Below, piece by piece: positions 7,097 through 10,278 of a DNA stretch of 10,278 nt (positions are counted from its first letter, which is position 1; each line of letters starts with the position of its first letter). The stretch is from assembly GCA_028565715.1 (NCBI GenBank), contig JAOXYC010245345.1, forward strand, positions 1 to 10,278, in the 5' to 3' direction. Source of the stretch: Phoronis pallida. Taxonomy: Eukaryota; Phoronida; Phoronidae. The translations under genes and the position numbers were made by a program. The notes under the pieces were generated by a model, which worked only from the letters and a program-made list of their open reading frames with translations, searched no databases and had not been told where the DNA came from.

Positions 7097-7725
7097 TATC
7101 TAACTTTCAACCTTTTTTTCATATTATTTGATGTAATATATGTTTTATTTTTACCTTTAAAGTTTTTATAAATTTTAGAAATAACATACATACATATAAT
7201 AGATATAAAAATTATTGCCATTATATTTATATTTTTATATAACATATTAGCTTGATCAATAGATTTATTATATTTGCTCATGCTATTTGATAATAGATTA
7301 TTATTCTCTATTAATAAAGATTTAATAGCTTGTTCGTTAACACCATTATATTTTTTTAAACTGTTTAAATATTTTTCAAATTTAGTATCTAAATTTTGAG
7401 ATAATATATTAAATCTTGCTTCATCTTTATTATGTTGTTCTATTAGTTCTTTAATTCTGTCTGTTAATGTCTTTTTATTAGTATCATTTATTATTTTAAT
7501 TTGATGAATAGTAGTAAGTATTTGATTTAATCTTGAAGAAGCACTAATTGATATTTCTGAAGAAGAACTTACAATGAATTCTTTTTCATCTACAAGATAA
7601 CCATCTTGATTAGAAACAAATCTACCAATAAGACGATCAAAACTCTTTATATCTTCTTTTAAATCTTTAACTAATACTTTTAAATCGTTATTATGTGTTT
7701 CTATATCGTCTTGTTCGCCAATCAT
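7096..7725 (-). CDS. Unassigned coiled-coil protein with one C-terminal membrane segment
   Basis: I do not recognise a family. The 209-residue protein starts with an acidic, charged helix-like region (1-35), then a Ser-rich linker (51-64, IVSSSSEISISASS). A long stretch follows (about 65-160), rich in K, E, N, L and I with hydrophobic residues at three- and four-residue spacing, typical of a coiled coil. A single hydrophobic segment at about 167-184 (NINIMAIIFISIICMYVI) precedes a strongly basic 25-residue tail. No signal peptide is visible. The layout suggests a rod anchored near its C-terminus with most of the protein on one membrane face; by the positive-inside rule the basic tail, and probably not the rod, would be cytoplasmic, though this is uncertain. 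It is transcribed toward rpsI and away from tRNA-Glu. Composition and clean frame speak for a real gene. In a genome that otherwise keeps core functions it may be lineage-specific or a diverged envelope protein. Confidence 0.72.
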   Translation of the reverse strand: MIGEQDDIETHNNDLKVLVKDLKEDIKSFDRLIGRFVSNQDGYLVDEKEFIVSSSSEISISASSRLNQILTTIHQIKIINDTNKKTLTDRIKELIEQHNKDEARFNILSQNLDTKFEKYLNSLKKYNGVNEQAIKSLLIENNNLLSNSMSKYNKSIDQANMLYKNINIMAIIFISIICMYVISKIYKNFKGKNKTYITSNNMKKRLKVR

Positions 7726-7803
7726 TATATTTTATTTATGATTTTTTTTATATAATAATATATGATAAAATTTAAAATAAATAATGTTTTATATATTATG
7801 TTA

Positions 7804-7875
7804 GTTCATATCGTCTAGTGGTTAGGACCTCGCGCTTTCAATGCGATAACGAGGGTTCAATTCCCTCTGTGAACA
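7804..7875 (+). tRNA. tRNA-Glu(TTC)
   Basis: The acceptor stem is GTTCATA with TGTGAAC (seven pairs, one G-T). The D arm TCGTCTAGTGGTTAGGA is nearly the bacterial tRNA-Glu consensus. The anticodon stem TCGCG/TGCGA (one G-T) holds loop CTTTCAA, so the anticodon is TTC, reading GAA and GAG. The T stem is GAGGG/CCCTC with loop TTCAATT. CCA is not encoded. The discriminator would be A7875, which is also the first base of an in-frame ATG of the next gene. It is transcribed divergently from the coiled-coil gene, sharing a 78-base upstream stretch that must hold both promoters. Confidence 0.96.
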
Positions 7876-8561
7876 TGAAAATTTTTTTAAATATGACTGT
7901 TAATAATAATATTAAGAATAATCATTCAGAATCTGTTATATCTCAGATATCATATGCTTTATATATGTCTAATGATGGAGATTATATTATAGATATAATT
8001 GCATCTCTTGCTTATAAATGCCCAACTAGTGTAGAAAGATATTTTGTATTATTATTGAAAGTTTTAAAAGAGTGTAGATATATTATTTATTCTTCAGAAC
8101 AGATATTAAAATCAAATGATAAAGTACAAATAGCTGGAATAATTAAAGATGATATATTAAAGTATAAAGATAGATTTTATTTTAGCAAGTTTATTAAATT
8201 ATTATTAGATTTAAATTATGATGTGCGAATAAATAAAAAATTTTTAAGTATGTTTACTTTGGATGAAAATAAAAAATATTTAGATATTATAATTAAAGAT
8301 ATAGAAAATATTATTAAAATTACTTCTGATGGCGAAGTTAATGAATTAGATATGCAGAAAAAGTATCGTTTAATATCAAATAAAAACTTGTTTTGTAAGA
8401 TTTTTAAATATTTAATAAGATATTATCATCATCAGAGAACAGTTAAAAATAATCATAACTTAGATAAAAAATTTAATAATTCATTAGAAATAAAAGTACA
8501 ATTATTTGATACTATATATTTTGATATTATAAAAACAATTAGTTTATTTAGTAGTGTCTAG
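7875..8561 (+). CDS. atpH: Possible ATP synthase F1 subunit delta (uncertain)
   Basis: A 228-residue, mostly helical protein without membrane segments. I read a faint AtpH pattern. Residues 25-31 (ISYALYM) fit the first helix R-Y-A-x-A-L-(F/Y). Residues 60-91 (from LLKVLKECRYIIYSSEQIL) fit L-x-x-x-L-x-x-S-x-x-(L)-x-x-(L/F)-L-x-(S/N)-P-x-(I/F). FYFSKFIKLLLDLNYDVRI (101-119) fits L-x-x-x-F-(I/L)-x-L-L-x-x-x-x-R-L. The last residues (IKVQLFDTIYFDIIKTISLF) fit G-G-(I/L)-x-V-x-(I/V)-G-D-x-x-(F/Y)-D-x-S-x-(R/K)-x-x-L. The delta subunit joins F1 to the peripheral stalk. Against the call: the glycines are gone, the protein is about 45 residues longer than usual, and atpA does not follow. The ATG at 7875 overlaps the last base of tRNA-Glu; if the tRNA is cut from a shared transcript, ATG 7893 is the usable start. 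It ends with TAG, overlapping the ruvC end by 18 bases. The gene is real; its identity is tentative. Confidence 0.42.
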   Translation: MKIFLNMTVNNNIKNNHSESVISQISYALYMSNDGDYIIDIIASLAYKCPTSVERYFVLLLKVLKECRYIIYSSEQILKSNDKVQIAGIIKDDILKYKDRFYFSKFIKLLLDLNYDVRINKKFLSMFTLDENKKYLDIIIKDIENIIKITSDGEVNELDMQKKYRLISNKNLFCKIFKYLIRYYHHQRTVKNNHNLDKKFNNSLEIKVQLFDTIYFDIIKTISLFSSV

Positions 8562-9104
8562 AATAATTAAAAATATAGAATAAGCTATAAATATTGAATC
8601 AATTGTATCACTCCATTTTTTTTTAAAGATAAATAATTCTTTACTTAAAATATTAATATTTTTAATTTTTTTATTATCTTTAATAAAATTTTTTATATCA
8701 TCTTTTGTTTTAATAGAAATATTGTCTATATGTCTTACAATGGATTTTACAGATAAATTATTTATTTCTGCAATAGGCTGATGTACTTTATTCATTAGTG
8801 TATGTATTGCACCAGTACTTCTAAGAAATATTTGTTGAGCATATGCATATTTAAATGGTGTAAAATTATTATTTTCTAAAACAATAAAATCAGGATTAAA
8901 TCTTAATATAATATCTTCTAAAAAATCATAAATATAACCAAATCTATTATCAAATTTTGTATTATGCTCATCTCTTATATATAAAAATTTTCCATATTCA
9001 CATATATATAGAAATTTACAGTCTACTACCATACATAAACACCATCCTATTTTTGCAGAACCAGGATCAATACAAATATAAGTAATTATTTTCTTTTTAA
9101 TCAT
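8544..9104 (-). CDS. ruvC: Holliday junction resolvase RuvC
   Basis: An endonuclease that cuts Holliday junctions with the RuvAB branch-migration complex. The RNase H-like fold is visible. The first strand CIDPGSAKIGWC carries D13; FNPDFIVLENNNF (69-81) carries E77; YAYAQQIFLRSTGAI (87-100) is the family A-x-x-L-G-x-A-R-G-A; INNLSVKSIVRH (114-125) matches the P-x-x-V-K-(Q/K)-x-V-x-G region; and KKWSDTIDSIFIAYSIF (162-178) carries D166 and D169. The catalytic D-E-D-D set is intact. I start at ATG 9104, which puts the first strand at the family position (186 residues, family about 160-180). The frame continues to ATG 9158, giving 18 further residues. A good Shine-Dalgarno core, AAGGAG at 9128-9123, lies 18 bases before ATG 9104 but closer to two in-frame ATA codons (9113 and 9110), so the true start is open. 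Convergent with the gene on its left. Confidence 0.9.
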   Translation of the reverse strand: MIKKKIITYICIDPGSAKIGWCLCMVVDCKFLYICEYGKFLYIRDEHNTKFDNRFGYIYDFLEDIILRFNPDFIVLENNNFTPFKYAYAQQIFLRSTGAIHTLMNKVHQPIAEINNLSVKSIVRHIDNISIKTKDDIKNFIKDNKKIKNINILSKELFIFKKKWSDTIDSIFIAYSIFLIILDTTK

Positions 9105-9121
9105 GCTTATTATATATTTAA

Positions 9122-9129
9122 TCTCCTTA
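9122..9129 (-). promoter_or_regulatory. Shine-Dalgarno-like site upstream of ruvC
   Basis: The minus strand reads TAAGGAGA, a near-perfect anti-16S match and the only such site in front of a gene in this window. It is 17 bases from ATG 9104, longer than the usual 5-9, but about 8-11 bases from in-frame ATA codons at 9113 and 9110. If ATG 9158 were the start, the site would simply be coding. Confidence 0.4.
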
Positions 9130-9151
9130 CATTGATTATTAGTATTCAGAT

Positions 9152-9181
9152 ATGACATATATTATGTTTTTAATTTATAAT
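9152..9181 (+). promoter_or_regulatory. Candidate sigma-70 promoter for the small gene at 9206
   Basis: ATGACA at 9152-9157 (five of six matches to TTGACA) and a perfect TATAAT at 9176-9181 are 18 bases apart. The expected transcription start near 9188 leaves a leader of under 20 bases before GTG 9206. TATAAT is common by chance in DNA this A+T-rich, so the -35 match and spacing carry the weight. It lies in the divergent interval with ruvC. Confidence 0.35.
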
Positions 9182-9205
9182 AAATTATAAAAAAAAAGAA
9201 ATAAA

Positions 9206-9499
9206 GTGATACTTCATGGTAATGGTTTTAGTCATTTTAATAGTTTTGCATCTGTTGTAGCTTCAATAACACGTGATAGTAAAAGACATACTGATAATAC
9301 AAAACAATTAATTGCAGCACTTGCTTATAATGGAACAAAAAATAGTAATAACAATACACAATATTTTCCATCAGAGAATAATTTTAATTCATCATTAACA
9401 AAATCAGATAGTCTAAAAAGTAGAAAAAGCAAAATAATGACAAAGTTTAGAAATATAGTAAAAAAACATATGAGAACAAAATCTCATAATAATATATAA
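9206..9499 (+). CDS. Small basic protein of unknown function
   Basis: I do not recognise this 97-residue protein. The start is probably GTG 9206: a TAA at 9188-9190 closes the frame upstream, and the first in-frame internal ATG comes only at residue 78. The N-terminal half (about 10-45, with FASVVASITRDSK and QLIAALAYNG) is moderately hydrophobic and could form two amphipathic helices. The middle (45-70) is low-complexity N, S and T. The end (70-97, SRKSKIMTKFRNIVKKHMR) is strongly basic and could bind RNA or DNA. Relative richness in Ala, Gly, His and Ser compared with the neighbours argues for selected coding sequence. It has a candidate promoter just upstream and ends nine bases from the end of ffh, which runs toward it. 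A diverged ribosomal or nucleoid protein is conceivable but unsupported. Confidence 0.55.
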   Translation: MILHGNGFSHFNSFASVVASITRDSKRHTDNTKQLIAALAYNGTKNSNNNTQYFPSENNFNSSLTKSDSLKSRKSKIMTKFRNIVKKHMRTKSHNNI

Positions 9500-9508
9500 T
9501 TTATTTTT

Positions 9509-10171
9509 TTAATCAAACTTATATAACTCTAATATATTTTTTGATTGTAATATATATTTATATATATAAAAATGTTTAATAAAATCTTGTATATCATTTA
9601 TTAATACTCCAGACCCATATGCAATTTTAATTATTCTATCTTTAGAAATTATATTTGGATTAATCTTTTCATAATCATTCATAGAATCTATTATATATCT
9701 ATATTTTTTAACTGAATTAATATCTATTTTTACATTAGGAAACATATTAATTAAATGTAAATCACTTATAACAGAAACAATAGAGAGACTATATTGTATT
9801 TTTATAAATTTTTGAATATATACAAAATATGCTAAATCATGTATAAATATTTCCTTATATTTATATTTTTTACGATAGTAAACTTTTTTATATATTACTT
9901 TAATAATTTTATTTATATTAAATAATGTATTATTTTTATTATTATATTTAATAGAAGTTATAATAGGTGCATCAAATAATGCTAATGCTGTAAGTATTCC
10001 TCCTGCACTATGCCTTATATCACCATGTAATATAATTCCATCTATATTAATATTATTTTTCTTTAATGATGTATACGTATCATATATAACATGAGGCATT
10101 AGTTCACAATTAATAGCATAATAAAGTTTTTTTTGTTCTAACTTGTCATATATTGAAAATAGTAAATTCAT
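9509..10171 (-). CDS. ffh: Signal recognition particle protein Ffh: M domain plus remnant of the G domain
   Basis: Ffh binds 4.5S RNA and signal peptides of nascent membrane proteins; its NG domain is a GTPase. From ATG 10171, residues 1-75 align to the end of the G domain: GIILHGDIRHSAGG (45-58) stands for the family G-V-(I/V)-L-T-K-x-D-G-D-A-R-G-G, and LFDAPI (65-70) for I-T-G-K-P-I. Residues 108-205 are the M domain: FIHDLAYFVYIQKF, then KKYRYIIDSMNDYEKINPNI (family M-x-x-I-I-x-S-M-T-x-x-E-R-x-x-P-x-(I/L)-I), then SKDRIIKIAYGSG and INDIQDFIKHF (family S-R-x-x-R-I-A-x-G-(S/C)-G-x-x-V-x-D-V-N-x-L-L-K-x-F). The guanine-specificity T-K-x-D box is lost. Similarity extends upstream of this ATG, so the true 5' end is not 10171 (see 10172-10252). 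Full-length Ffh has about 450 residues. Convergent with the small gene at 9206. Confidence 0.8.
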   Translation of the reverse strand: MNLLFSIYDKLEQKKLYYAINCELMPHVIYDTYTSLKKNNINIDGIILHGDIRHSAGGILTALALFDAPIITSIKYNNKNNTLFNINKIIKVIYKKVYYRKKYKYKEIFIHDLAYFVYIQKFIKIQYSLSIVSVISDLHLINMFPNVKIDINSVKKYRYIIDSMNDYEKINPNIISKDRIIKIAYGSGVLINDIQDFIKHFYIYKYILQSKNILELYKFD

Positions 10172-10252
10172 ATCATCACATTCAATAATAATAGAGTCAA
10201 CAAGAAAATATACATCATAGGAAATATTAATAATATTTTTATATATAAAAGC
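10172..10252 (-). other. In-frame ffh coding extension upstream of ATG 10171, bounded by TGA
   Basis: In the ffh frame these 27 codons include SYDVYFLVDSIIIECDD, which aligns with the Ffh block (G/F)-Y-D-V-x-(I/L)-x-D-T-A-G-R-L-x-x-D-E-x-(L/M), so they belong to the gene or did until recently. The D-T-A-G-R switch motif reads D-S-I-I-I. The frame closes at TGA 10255-10253 (minus strand). No ATG occurs in the extension; ATA and ATT codons do. A five-A run on the minus strand (10240-10236) lies inside it, a place where a frame change could have occurred. Confidence 0.6.
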
Positions 10253-10278
10253 TCAAGAATGCATTTCAGCCTGAAAAC

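Noticed and set aside
7818-7874. Extension of the gene ending at 8561 back to an ATG at 7818
   Set aside because: Those bases form the D arm through acceptor stem of tRNA-Glu, and the reading frame there is accidental.
10253-10255. TGA read as tryptophan (genetic code 4)
   Set aside because: All five Trp codons in yidC, thrS and ruvC are TGG, and no named gene has an internal TGA. Under code 4 at this base composition TGA would dominate.
10241-10278. A D-T-F-R-like stretch (VFRLKCILELL) in the other minus-strand frame as an Ffh G2-region remnant
   Set aside because: Spacing to the following motifs is off by one residue in two places and far too short to the Y-D-V block. It is too short to separate from chance without upstream sequence.
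1-10278. Organellar (mitochondrial or plastid) origin
   Set aside because: Genes for bL34, NusB, IF-3, RuvC and ThrRS together, in bacterial gene orders, point to a bacterial symbiont.
1-10278. CRISPR array, insertion sequence, prophage or long repeats
   Set aside because: No regularly spaced repeats, transposase or integrase motifs, or repeat pairs beyond low-complexity A+T matches were seen.

Overview
The window comes from a bacterium with a very A+T-rich (roughly four-fifths by eye), tightly packed and strongly reduced genome, most likely an obligate intracellular symbiont. Every gene I can name is a housekeeping gene: bL34, RNase P protein, YidC, ThrRS, IF-3, NusB, a membrane pyrophosphatase, bL13, uS9, RuvC, Ffh, two tRNAs and possibly ATP synthase delta. 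The proteins are short, rich in I, K, N and Y, and diverged to the point that several are recognisable only by motif order plus gene neighbourhood. bL34, NusB and RuvC argue against an organelle. A nusB-hppA junction is, from memory, typical of alphaproteobacteria, so I lean to a degenerate alphaproteobacterial symbiont with low to moderate confidence. The standard code fits: all five Trp codons in the named genes are TGG.

Layout. Bases 1-1796 (+) carry the conserved rpmH-rnpA-yidC cluster; rpmH is cut by the window start. A tRNA-Ser(GGA) on the minus strand (1816-1902) separates it from a six-gene plus-strand run, thrS-infC-nusB-hppA-rplM-rpsI (1991-7046), with short gaps. A minus-strand gene for a C-terminally anchored coiled-coil protein (7096-7725) converges on rpsI. 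Then come tRNA-Glu(TTC) and, touching its 3' end, a possible atpH (+), which overlaps ruvC (-) tail to tail. A small unknown basic protein (+, 9206-9499) ends nine bases from the end of ffh (-), whose 5' part runs toward or past the window edge in a disturbed frame. No gene-free stretch exceeds about 110 bases. There is no insertion sequence, CRISPR array, prophage or long repeat.

How it fits together. The genes supply translation (tRNAs, ThrRS, IF-3, bL34, bL13, uS9), RNA maturation and transcription (RNase P protein, NusB), membrane insertion (Ffh, YidC), proton energetics (H+-pyrophosphatase, possibly F1 delta) and recombination (RuvC). The most notable points are a signal-recognition protein whose visible GTPase motifs have decayed while its RNA-binding M domain persists, a highly diverged pyrophosphatase that nevertheless keeps its catalytic acidic and lysine residues and a K+-independence lysine, a YidC without its first membrane segment, and an unassigned coiled-coil membrane protein kept in an otherwise minimal gene set.
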